Assembly: GCF_900176285.1 (NCBI RefSeq)
Contig: NZ_FWXF01000012.1
Location: forward strand, 1 to 64,000
DNA length: 64,000 bases
Direction: 5' to 3'
Source of the DNA: Desulfacinum hydrothermale DSM 13146
GTDB taxonomy: Bacteria; Desulfobacterota; Syntrophobacteria; Syntrophobacterales; DSM-9756
The notes under the pieces were generated by a model that saw only the letters and a program-made list of their open reading frames with translations, made no database searches and was not told where the DNA came from. The position numbers and the translations under genes are program-made. This document shows, piece after piece, positions 51,082 to 59,154 of this stretch (the first letter of the stretch is position 1; each line of letters starts with the position of its first letter).

Positions 51082-51109
51082 ATTACAGGATCGGCCCTGA
51101 GTTTGTCAA
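51082..51109 (-). promoter_or_regulatory. Promoter of tRNA-Phe
   Basis: On the minus strand TTGACA (51104-51109), 16-base spacer, TGTAAT (51082-51087). The tRNA 5' end follows 15 bases after the -10 box. Confidence 0.8.
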
Positions 51110-51127
51110 GCACTTTTAGGGCAATCG

Positions 51128-52048
51128 TCACTTGTCGGCCTCGTCCTCATCGTCGGGTTCCAGGATGAGCCCATCTTCCAGTTCCAGAATGAGGCCTCCC
51201 TCTTCCCATGTCTCATCGCCTTGTTCCTTGGAACGCGCCTCGGCGTCATCTTGATCGGGGAGCTCATCCGCCGGGCTCTCGTCGAATTCTCCCAGATCCA
51301 GATCCAATTCCAAGGGCTCCTCTTCCGTCGGGGACGTTTCCTGGTCCTCCATGCTTTCCAGCACGAACTCCTGAACAGCCACCCCCTGATCGTCCTCTTC
51401 CAGAACAACCACCGTGTCTTCGTCCTCTTCCGCCTGGGCCGGCTCCTCGATCCGCCCCATGAGGGCGTCCACCGATTCCAGTTCCCGGCGCAGCTGGTCC
51501 AGGCTTTCATCGGCCAGCTGCTCTTCCTCTGCCAATTCGTAGACAACCTCGTCTTCGCCCGGGGCCTCGTCCGAGGGCGCCTCTTCCACGGCCAGATCCC
51601 CTTGGGGAAGGGCCGGCTCCGCATTCTGGGAAACCTCTTCTTCCTCCAGGGCTCCCAGGTCCAGGACCAGTTCATCGCCTTCCACGTCTTCCAAGGGAGC
51701 CGTCGGGACGGATTCCGTCTCCGCTTCCGGGATGGACAACTCCTCCCCATCCTCCTCGTCCAAAAGCTGGAGGGTCAGTTCCCCGTCCTCGGTGGAGGTC
51801 TGGGCTGTCAGATCCAGCTCCGGGATCTCGTCCAAAACGATCTCAGACGCCTCTTCGGGAACGGTCTCTTCGGGTTGAGGCACCAAGGGATTCATGAGGG
51901 CCTTGATGGCCTTGGCCACAAACGCCGGCACCTCCGGGCGAAAATCGAAGAGATTGAGCTCCTGGCGCACGGAGCTGAGATCCGTGCCGCACTTCTTGCA
52001 CGCCTCCAGGTAGTCAAAGCTCACAAAGCCGCACTTGGTACATTTCAT
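51128..52048 (-). CDS. Very acidic protein with an N-terminal zinc ribbon
   Basis: 306 residues. The N-terminus MKCTKCGFVSFDYLEACKKCG is a two-knuckle zinc ribbon (CxxC ... CxxC). From about residue 55 the protein is extremely Asp/Glu-rich with short recurring patterns (DELVLDLGALEEEE, PLELDLDLGEFDE, LILELEDGLILEPDDED). These are likely disordered or form repeated acidic elements; no enzyme domain is seen. The ATG at 52048 has GAGGATAGGG ahead and begins the zinc ribbon. It follows rsmE on the same strand by about 100 bases. Function unknown. Confidence 0.7.
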   Translation of the reverse strand: MKCTKCGFVSFDYLEACKKCGTDLSSVRQELNLFDFRPEVPAFVAKAIKALMNPLVPQPEETVPEEASEIVLDEIPELDLTAQTSTEDGELTLQLLDEEDGEELSIPEAETESVPTAPLEDVEGDELVLDLGALEEEEVSQNAEPALPQGDLAVEEAPSDEAPGEDEVVYELAEEEQLADESLDQLRRELESVDALMGRIEEPAQAEEDEDTVVVLEEDDQGVAVQEFVLESMEDQETSPTEEEPLELDLDLGEFDESPADELPDQDDAEARSKEQGDETWEEGGLILELEDGLILEPDDEDEADK

Positions 52049-52147
52049 GACCCTATCCTCGCCTCGATCGATTCCTGTGCAGGTTGCGATCCATCCCACG
52101 TGGTCTCCCGGGCCCCGGCGCAAGAAACCAGGTACCGGAAAGGGGTC

Positions 52148-52909
52148 TTAGGGCATGGAACGCTCGCCCCAAAGCAGTTGCACACCGGCAGCCATGGCCA
52201 CACACGCCGTTTCGAACCGGAGGACGTGCGCTCCGAGAGACACCGGGATGAACCCCCGTTCCCGGAACATCTCCAACTCTTCATCCGCCCAGCCACCTTC
52301 CGGGCCCACCGCGCCGACCAGGCGCCGGGCCGTGGGTCTTTCCCGCCACACGGAAAGCAGGCTCCGCCGGGGTTCCACCTCGGAGGCGACCAGCGCCATG
52401 GGTTCGCCCCCTTCCGTCCGTGCCACCCTTTCCAGCAGGTGCTCAAGGCCATCGACCATGTCCAAATCCGGAAGCCACGCTCTGCCGCACTGGCACAGGG
52501 CCTCTTGAGCGATTTTCCCGTAGCGGGCCAGCCTCTTTTGCTTCCGGTCCCCTTCCAAATGGTACTGGCTCCTTCGCGCCCGGAAGATCAAAAGGCCCGT
52601 CACCCCCAGTTCCACCGCCTGCCGGACAACCAGGTCCATCCGATCCGATTTGGCCAAGGGGACGGCCAGACAGAGGCTCACGGGGTTTGGGGGAACGATC
52701 CGGGCCGCTTCCTCAACGGCCACCGCCCGCCCCTTGCGGCCCGCCACGATACGGGCCCGAACGGACAATCCCCTTCCGTTGCAAAGTTCCACCCGGGCCC
52801 CGGGACCCATCCGCAGCACGCGCAGCAGATGGTGCGACGTCTTCCCGTCCAGGACAATCTCCCCCTGACCTGGGCTCAAATCCTCATGAAAAAACCGTCT
52901 TCGCGTCAC
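52148..52909 (-). CDS. rsmE: 16S rRNA (uracil1498-N3)-methyltransferase
   Basis: 253 residues. RRFFHEDLSPGQGEIVLDGKTSHHLLRVLRMGPGARVELC is the N-terminal PUA-like domain; the SPOUT knot has VPLAKSDRMDLVVRQAVELGV, ALCQCGRAWLPDL, LVGAVGPEGGWADEELEMF and VSLGAHVLRFETACVAM. This is the RsmE pattern in full. The start is a GTG at 52909 with a weak ribosome-binding site. Confidence 0.94.
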   Translation of the reverse strand: MTRRRFFHEDLSPGQGEIVLDGKTSHHLLRVLRMGPGARVELCNGRGLSVRARIVAGRKGRAVAVEEAARIVPPNPVSLCLAVPLAKSDRMDLVVRQAVELGVTGLLIFRARRSQYHLEGDRKQKRLARYGKIAQEALCQCGRAWLPDLDMVDGLEHLLERVARTEGGEPMALVASEVEPRRSLLSVWRERPTARRLVGAVGPEGGWADEELEMFRERGFIPVSLGAHVLRFETACVAMAAGVQLLWGERSMP

Positions 52910-53015
52910 CGATACCCGTCATCCGTGTTCCGTGATCCGGGGGTTCGGCCGTGGCCCCCTCAACCGAACGCCCGCCTTCCTGCCCCGGGGCCTTTCCCTT
53001 CGGCCGGCGAGCACC

Positions 53016-53807
53016 TCAACCGGACAAGAAGCCCAGATACCACTGGAACACAGCCTTGCCCCAGAAAAGATAACAGATCGCCCCCAAAGACAAAAAGGGG
53101 CCGAAGGGGATCCGAGCGGAGGCCATCTTCTCCCGATGGCGAACCATCATCCCCAGACCGACCGCCGTCCCCAACACGGACGACACAAAGATGGTAAAGA
53201 CGACCCCCTGCCACCCGGTGAAGGCACCGATCATGGCCAGCAGCTTGATGTCCCCGCCCCCCAAGCCGTCCTGTTTTCTCAACGCCTGATAGGCCCACGC
53301 CACGGCATAGAAAAGGCCTCCGCCCAGCAGCGCGCCCAGGAGCGAATCGCTCCACGACAGGTGGGATCCCACCAGGGACGCGATCAATCCCACCACCAGT
53401 CCCGAAAGGGACAACACGTCCGGGATCAGGTAGGTGTCCAGGTCGATGAAGGCAATGAGAAGCAAAAGGGCTGAAAAGATAAAGAAGAGGACAAAGGAGA
53501 ATCCCAGACCGAACTGTCGGTACAAGAGGAGCGCCAAGATGCCGGTCAGAAGTTCCACCAAAGGGTATCGCAGCGATATGCGCGCTTTGCAGCTGCGACA
53601 CCTTCCCCGCAGCAGCAGGTAGCTCAGCAAGGGAAGGTTGTCGTACCAGGCGATGGGCGACCGGCAGGAAGGACACCTGGATCCGGGAAACACAAGGGAC
53701 TGGCGGCTCGGGAGCCGGTGGATCACCACGTTGAAGAAGCTGCCCAGACAGCATCCCACCGCCACCAGGAAAATTTCGATCAGGGGTTCCATCTTCCACA
53801 GATCCAT
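53016..53807 (-). CDS. pilD: Prepilin peptidase (type IV leader peptidase)
   Basis: 263 residues, about seven to eight spans. GSFFNVVIHRLPSRQSLVFPGSRCPSC and GRCRSCKARISLRYPLVELLTG give the N-terminal methylase-like domain with two CxxC pairs. Aspartates of the protease are in FIDLDTYLIPD and GGGDIKLLAMIGA. It processes type IV pilin and type II secretion pseudopilins. No pilus genes are near it. The ATG at 53807 lies 25 bases from the topA stop. Confidence 0.93.
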   Translation of the reverse strand: MDLWKMEPLIEIFLVAVGCCLGSFFNVVIHRLPSRQSLVFPGSRCPSCRSPIAWYDNLPLLSYLLLRGRCRSCKARISLRYPLVELLTGILALLLYRQFGLGFSFVLFFIFSALLLLIAFIDLDTYLIPDVLSLSGLVVGLIASLVGSHLSWSDSLLGALLGGGLFYAVAWAYQALRKQDGLGGGDIKLLAMIGAFTGWQGVVFTIFVSSVLGTAVGLGMMVRHREKMASARIPFGPFLSLGAICYLFWGKAVFQWYLGFLSG

Positions 53808-53832
53808 GGCTTCGTCCCGATTCTGGCCACGC

Positions 53833-56151
53833 TCACGAGTCGCTGAACTTGTATCCGCACCCGGGTCGAGCGCAGGTGTAGGTCTTATCGCCCTTCTTGT
53901 TCACCCTTTCCACCATGGCCGGGGAGCCGCACTGAGGGCACGTGATCTTGACCGGTCTGTTCCACAAGACGAGATCGCAGTCCGGATAGCGATTGCAGCC
54001 GTAGAATTTTCGCCCGCGCTTGCTCAACCGCTCCACCAGCTCCCCGTCGCATCCTTCCCGCGGACAGGGAATGCCCAGACCGATGGGCATGGTGTTCTTG
54101 CATTTGGGATAGGCGCTGCAAGCCAGGAAGTCCCCGTAACGGCCCCGTTTGACCACCATGGGACTGCCGCACTTGTCGCAGACCTGGTCGGTGGTTTCCT
54201 GCTCCACCATGCGGATGGCTCCCTTTTCATCCCTCTCGTAGTTGGAAGAAAAGGTGCAGTCCGGATAGCCCATGCAGGCCAAAAACGGCCCGTTTCGGCT
54301 GAATCGGATATGCAGCGGCTTCCCGCACTGGGGACAGGTGAGGCCCGTGGGAAGGCCCTTCACTCGGAGGTTGCGCATCTCCTTTTGAGCCTCCGAAAGG
54401 GTCTTCTGAAAATGGCTGTAGAATTCCTCCAGAACCCGAATGTACGGGGACGTGCCCTGCTCCACCTCGTCCAGGGTCTTTTCCATCTTGGCCGTGAACT
54501 CCACGTCCACGATGTCCGGGAAGTGTTGGACCAGCAGATCGTTGATGATCAGGCCCAGCTCCGTGGGCCTCAGCTGCCGCCGGTTTTGCTTGACGTAGTC
54601 GCGGTCCACGATGGTGGACAGAATGGTGGCGTAGGTGCTGGGTCGGCCCACGCCCCGCTCCTCCAGTTCGCGGATCAGGCTGGCTTCCGTGTACCGGGAC
54701 GGCGGCTGGGTGAAGTGCTGCTTGGGGATCAGCTTGTTGAGATCCACCAGGTCCCCTTCCTTCAGATCGGGCAGGCGGCGTTGAGCGCCGTCTTCGCTGT
54801 CCTTGTCGTCTTCGTCCTTGCTCTCGGTGTAGAGCACCATAAAGCCCGGGAATTCAATCACCGAGCCCACGGCACGAAAGACATAGACGGCAGGCTTTCT
54901 CGAAGCGCCATCCTTTCCGCCTTCTTGACGTTCCAGCGCCTCGATGTCCACCGACGTCTGGAAGATCCGAGCCGGCGCCATCTGGCAGGCCACGAACCGC
55001 TTCCATATCAGGTTGTAGAGGGCCCATTCATCGCGTCCCAGATAGTCCTTGACGGACTCGGGCGTACGAAACACATCGGTGGGCCGAATGGCTTCGTGAG
55101 CGTCCTGAGCCGCTGATTTGGTCTTGTAGACCACCGGGCGGCCCGGCAGATACTCCTTACCGTAGGCCTGTCCGATGTAGTCCCGCACCGCCTTGACCGC
55201 CTCATCGGCCAGGCGCGTCGAATCCGTTCGCATATAGGTGATGAGGCCCACGGCCCCTTCTTCACCCAGCTCCACGCCTTCGTAGAGCCTTTGCGCCACG
55301 CGCATGGTCTTCTTGGCGGCAAAGCGCAGTTTGCGGGCCGCTTCCTGCTGCAAGGTGCTGGTGATGAAGGGAGCGGGCGCTTTGCGCTGGCGCCTCTTCT
55401 TGTCCACCTTTTGGACACGGAAGCACCTACCCTGAACCTCGCCAACGATGGCCGAGGCCTCTTTCTCGGTGGAGATCGCCGCCTTTTTCTTGCCGATCCG
55501 CCACAGCTTGGCCAGAAAGTCCTGCGGTCCCCCGGAGGCATCATCGGCGGAGGGCTTGGCCAGATGCGCCGTAATGGACCAATACTCCTGGGGTTCGAAG
55601 CGCTGGATCTCGCGCTCCCGTTCGCACACCAACCGCAGGGCCACCGATTGCACCCTGCCGGCACTCAACCCCCGCCGGACCTTCTCCCAGAGCAGAGGAG
55701 AAATGAGGTATCCCACCAGACGGTCCAAGATCCGGCGTGCCTGCTGGGCATCGTAGAGGTTCCGATTCAGCTGCCCGGGATGCTGCAACGCCTCCTTGAT
55801 AGCCCTGTGGGTGAGTTCATAGAAAAGCACCCGGTGAACCGGCTTGCCGTTGGCCTTCAGTTCTTCGGCTATGTGCCACGCGATGGCCTCCCCCTCCCGG
55901 TCCGGGTCGGGCCCCAGATAGATGGCGTCCGCTTTGGCCGCAGCTTCGCTCAATTCCTTCAGAACCTTCTTTTTTCCCCGAATGACCTGGTACTGGGGCT
56001 TGAACTGGTGCTCCACGTCGATGCCCAGTTTGGTCTTCGGCAGGTCCTTCACATGGCCCACGGAGGCTTTGACAATGAAATCCTTACCAAGATACCGATT
56101 GAGTGTTCGCGCCTTGGTCGGACTCTCTACGATCAGCAGTGATTTGGCCAT
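53833..56151 (-). CDS. topA: DNA topoisomerase I
   Basis: 772 residues. TOPRIM start SLLIVESPTKARTLNRYLG with GPDPDREGEAIAWHI metal site; catalytic Tyr306 in LITYMRTDSTRLADEA; DRLVGYLISPLLWEKV and SAGRVQSVALRLV complete the core. Four C-terminal zinc-ribbon units follow (CPQCGKPLHIRF, CDKCGSPMVVKRG, CPREGCDGELVERL, CPQCGSPAMVERV). It relaxes negative supercoils. The upstream neighbour is dprA at 66 bases, the usual dprA-topA pair. Confidence 0.98.
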   Translation of the reverse strand: MAKSLLIVESPTKARTLNRYLGKDFIVKASVGHVKDLPKTKLGIDVEHQFKPQYQVIRGKKKVLKELSEAAAKADAIYLGPDPDREGEAIAWHIAEELKANGKPVHRVLFYELTHRAIKEALQHPGQLNRNLYDAQQARRILDRLVGYLISPLLWEKVRRGLSAGRVQSVALRLVCEREREIQRFEPQEYWSITAHLAKPSADDASGGPQDFLAKLWRIGKKKAAISTEKEASAIVGEVQGRCFRVQKVDKKRRQRKAPAPFITSTLQQEAARKLRFAAKKTMRVAQRLYEGVELGEEGAVGLITYMRTDSTRLADEAVKAVRDYIGQAYGKEYLPGRPVVYKTKSAAQDAHEAIRPTDVFRTPESVKDYLGRDEWALYNLIWKRFVACQMAPARIFQTSVDIEALERQEGGKDGASRKPAVYVFRAVGSVIEFPGFMVLYTESKDEDDKDSEDGAQRRLPDLKEGDLVDLNKLIPKQHFTQPPSRYTEASLIRELEERGVGRPSTYATILSTIVDRDYVKQNRRQLRPTELGLIINDLLVQHFPDIVDVEFTAKMEKTLDEVEQGTSPYIRVLEEFYSHFQKTLSEAQKEMRNLRVKGLPTGLTCPQCGKPLHIRFSRNGPFLACMGYPDCTFSSNYERDEKGAIRMVEQETTDQVCDKCGSPMVVKRGRYGDFLACSAYPKCKNTMPIGLGIPCPREGCDGELVERLSKRGRKFYGCNRYPDCDLVLWNRPVKITCPQCGSPAMVERVNKKGDKTYTCARPGCGYKFSDS

Positions 56152-56217
56152 TCATCCCTCGATGAGTTCGTCTCTCAGTAATCTTTTCGGCAACCTCGGC
56201 CGTTTTCTTGAAAACAA

Positions 56218-57345
56218 TCAAAGGCGGACAAAATACTTGCCGGGCAGCTGGCGCACAAGCCCTTTCATTTCCAATTCCAAAAGGAGCGCCATGGCTCGAG
56301 CCGCCGAGAAGGAACCGTTTCGGCAGATCTGATCCACATGGATTGGCTCCCGGCAAAGAAGGCCCAGAAGCCGCTGCGCCTCCTCGCTCAGTTCCTTGTC
56401 ATCCCCCCGGCCCTCTCCACCTGGCTGCGATTCCGGCAGGCTCCAGCTCGGTCGCACCATGGGCGAAATCTCTTCCAGGATATCTTCCGCCGATTCCACC
56501 AGTTTGGCCCCCTGGCGCAGCAGCCGGTGTGGTCCGGAACTCCGGAAGTGACGCGCCATTCCCGGCACGGCAAACACCTCCCGGCCCTGTTCCAGGGCCA
56601 GCCGCGCCGTGATGAGCGATCCGCTGCGATCGGCCGCCTCCACCACCACCACACCCAGACAAAGGCCGCTGATGATGCGGTTTCGCATGGGAAAGTGCCC
56701 GGCCAGCGGCGGTGTCCCCAGCGGAAATTCGCTCACCAGAGCGCCCCCCTGGGCGATCCGGGAACGAAGATCCCGGTTGGGCTTGGGATAGATCACGTCC
56801 AGGCCGCAGCCCAACACGGCGATGGTGCGTCCCCCCGCCTTGAGGGCCCCGCGATGGGCCGCGGTGTCGATACCCACGGCGAAGCCGCTCACCACGGTCA
56901 CTCCGCGCCGAGCCAGATCCGCGCAGAGCCTTTCCGTGAAAAGAAGCCCCCCGGGCGAAGCAAAGCGCGATCCCACCACCGCCACCGCCACCAGATCCCG
57001 GGGCTCCAGGGGCCCGGTCACATAGAGAACCGGCGGAGGGTCTGGGATCGTCTTGAGGTTCTGCGGGTAGTCGTCATCGTCCAGGCAGACGATTCCCCAA
57101 CCCCGGCGCCTGAGCGCCTCCCATTCTTCCTCCACCGGTCGCAAGGTCCGCTTCCGGCCCAGGGCTTCTTTGGCCTGGCGCCGCAGCCCAGGAACCGTTT
57201 CCAGGTCGCGGCCGCCGGCGCGCAGCACCGCTTCGGGAGATCCGAAACGTTCCAGGAGACGCCGCATGGAACGCGCCCCCAGGCCGGGTGTGAGCCGGAG
57301 GGTGAGCCAAGCCCTTGTCTTTGTGTCCAGTTCGGTTCGTGTCAC
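56218..57345 (-). CDS. dprA: DNA-processing protein DprA (Smf)
   Basis: 375 residues. An N-terminal HhH-like region (TPGLGARSMRRLLERFGSPEAVL), the Rossmann domain (VAVVGSRFASPGGLLFTERLCADLARRGVTVVSGFAVGIDTAAHRGAL, IAVLGCGLDVIYPKPNRDL, RNRIISGLC, EQGREVFAVPGM) and a C-terminal winged helix. DprA loads RecA on incoming single-stranded DNA. The GTG at 57345 is selected because AAGGA lies at proper spacing; homology starts there. The frame is open to 57513. Confidence 0.94.
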   Translation of the reverse strand: MTRTELDTKTRAWLTLRLTPGLGARSMRRLLERFGSPEAVLRAGGRDLETVPGLRRQAKEALGRKRTLRPVEEEWEALRRRGWGIVCLDDDDYPQNLKTIPDPPPVLYVTGPLEPRDLVAVAVVGSRFASPGGLLFTERLCADLARRGVTVVSGFAVGIDTAAHRGALKAGGRTIAVLGCGLDVIYPKPNRDLRSRIAQGGALVSEFPLGTPPLAGHFPMRNRIISGLCLGVVVVEAADRSGSLITARLALEQGREVFAVPGMARHFRSSGPHRLLRQGAKLVESAEDILEEISPMVRPSWSLPESQPGGEGRGDDKELSEEAQRLLGLLCREPIHVDQICRNGSFSAARAMALLLELEMKGLVRQLPGKYFVRL

Positions 57346-57448
57346 GAAGGCTTCCTTGATCCGTTTTTGCTGGCAGTGATAGTTATAGATCCCTTGAGCG
57401 TTTGTCAAATCCGGACGCGGCTTGCCTCCCGTCCCCTTTGGAGAAACG

Positions 57449-58732
57449 ATGACCCAACCTGTCAAGAAGCCGGAACTGCTGGCCCCGGGCGGCACCCTGG
57501 AAAAGGTGCGCATCGCCTTCCGTTACGGCGCCGATGCCGTCTATGTGGGAGGGACCCGCTTCAGCCTGAGGGCTCAAGCGGGCAACCTGACGGATGAAGA
57601 GCTGGCCCAGGCGGTCCAACTGGCCCACTGCTGGGGAAAGAAGCTTTATCTAGCCGTCAATGTCTTTGCCCATCCCGAGGAATGGGCCGAACTGGAAGAG
57701 GCTGTCGCCTATGCGGCGGGAATCGGGGTGGACGGACTCATTGTGAGCGATCCCGGGGTGATCGACCTGGCCCGGCGGACCGTCCCCCACGTGGCGCTCC
57801 ACCTGAGCACCCAGGCCAACACCACCAACGCCGCCAGCGCCCGGTTCTGGGCCCGACACGGTCTGCGCCGCATCAACCTGGCTCGAGAACTCAGTTGGGA
57901 AGAGATGCTGGCCATTCGAAAAGCGGTGGACGTGGAATTGGAGGTGTTCGTTCACGGGGCCTTATGTATGTCCTACTCCGGAAGGTGCCTTCTGAGCGCC
58001 TTTCTCACCCGGCGGAGCGCCAACCGGGGCCTGTGCACTCAGCCGTGCCGGTGGCGCTATCATCTGGTGGAGGAAAAGCGGCCCGGAGAGTACCTGCCCG
58101 TGGAAGAAGACGGCCGGGGCACCTATATCTTCAATTCCCGCGACCTGTGCCTTCTTCCCAAGCTGCCGGAGATACTGGGCCTGGGAGTGGATGCCTGCAA
58201 GATCGAAGGGCGCATGAAGGGCGCCCATTATGTGGCATCGGTGGTGCGGGCCTATCGGCTGGCCATCGACCGCTATTTCCAAGATCCCCAAGGCTTTCAT
58301 CTGGACCCGGCTTGGATGGAGGATCTGGACCGGGTGAGCCACCGGCCTTACACCTGCGGGCTCATGTTTTCCGACCACACCGGGGCCGATGCCGCCGTGG
58401 CCCACCACGTGGACTACCGGCGCACCCACACGCTGGCAGGGATCGTGAGACGTCACCCCGCCTCCCACCGGGAACACCCGGAATATGGCCGTCGGGATCC
58501 GCTGCCCGTTGTGCTGGAAGCGCGCAGCCCCCTGGTTCCAGGTGCCCGCCTGGAATTCCTCTTCCCCGACGGCTCCAACAGGCCCTTTCACATAGCCGAA
58601 ATGCTGGACGTGGCGGGGCGCCCCCTGGAAAGAGCCCACCCCAATCAGCGGGTCCTGCTCCAGGTCCCCTTCGAACCCTTTCCCGACCAGGTGGTGCGCA
58701 TGACATCCGAGCCCATCCGACCGGCGAAGTAA
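57449..58732 (+). CDS. U32-family peptidase / tRNA-hydroxylation (TrhP-like) protein
   Basis: 427 residues. PELLAPGGTLEKVRIAFRYGADAVYVGG at the start, FVHGALCMSYSGRCLLSAFLTRRSANRGLCTQPCRWRY (the U32 cysteine block), and FNSRDLCLLPKLPEILGLGVDACKIEGRMKGAHYVASVVRAYR are family signatures. YegQ/TrhP homologues act in 5-hydroxyuridine formation at tRNA position 34 using prephenate; older annotation is collagenase. Cys arrangement (CMSYSGRC, CTQPC) suggests an Fe-S cluster. GGAG six bases before the ATG at 57449 sets the start. It is alone and divergent from dprA. Confidence 0.92.
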   Translation: MTQPVKKPELLAPGGTLEKVRIAFRYGADAVYVGGTRFSLRAQAGNLTDEELAQAVQLAHCWGKKLYLAVNVFAHPEEWAELEEAVAYAAGIGVDGLIVSDPGVIDLARRTVPHVALHLSTQANTTNAASARFWARHGLRRINLARELSWEEMLAIRKAVDVELEVFVHGALCMSYSGRCLLSAFLTRRSANRGLCTQPCRWRYHLVEEKRPGEYLPVEEDGRGTYIFNSRDLCLLPKLPEILGLGVDACKIEGRMKGAHYVASVVRAYRLAIDRYFQDPQGFHLDPAWMEDLDRVSHRPYTCGLMFSDHTGADAAVAHHVDYRRTHTLAGIVRRHPASHREHPEYGRRDPLPVVLEARSPLVPGARLEFLFPDGSNRPFHIAEMLDVAGRPLERAHPNQRVLLQVPFEPFPDQVVRMTSEPIRPAK

Positions 58733-58950
58733 AAGGCTTGAAAGGACACTTCAGCGGGTCCCTTTCGGCCGGTCCGCCGCCTGTGCGGCGGCGTCACGAC
58801 TCATTCCCGTACCGGCGGACCGTGGCGACAAAAGATAAAAAGCGTGTGGAAAACGAGGGAGGGGGATGGGAACGCAACGCGCCGCGGTGATGAACGATCC
58901 GGGCACCTTGTCGGAAGACGGCACCAGCCGCCGGGAGCGCACCCCCCGTC
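58733..58950. other. Intergenic spacer before repeat copy 4
   Basis: No gene. It is the space between the U32 gene and the repeat at 58951. I see no terminator with a U-run. Confidence 0.4.
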
Positions 58951-59154
58951 CAGGAGGCTATCTGACAAGGGCCTTTCAGCCTTTTCGGGAGTTTTCTAGC
59001 TGACTGCAATTCCACAGTGCTCTGTGGCTCTTATGGAGCGTTGTGGGAGGCGGGTTCGGAACCCGCCCCTACTGCTCAAGGGCCAGGCCGGTAGGACGGG
59101 CGCGCCGGGTAACTCTAACCTTCCGGCCGCACAAGAAATGAGGAGGACAAGCTC
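58951..59154 (+). repeat. Interspersed repeat copy 4 (inverted-end family)
   Basis: Left end CAGGAGGCTATCTGACAAGG, palindrome GGCGGGTTCGGAACCCGCC at about 59052-59070, right end GAGGACAAGCTCCTAG that abuts the TAG stop of the nuoG-like gene (59155-59157, minus strand). It is closely similar to copy 1 over its left 115 bases. Confidence 0.75.
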
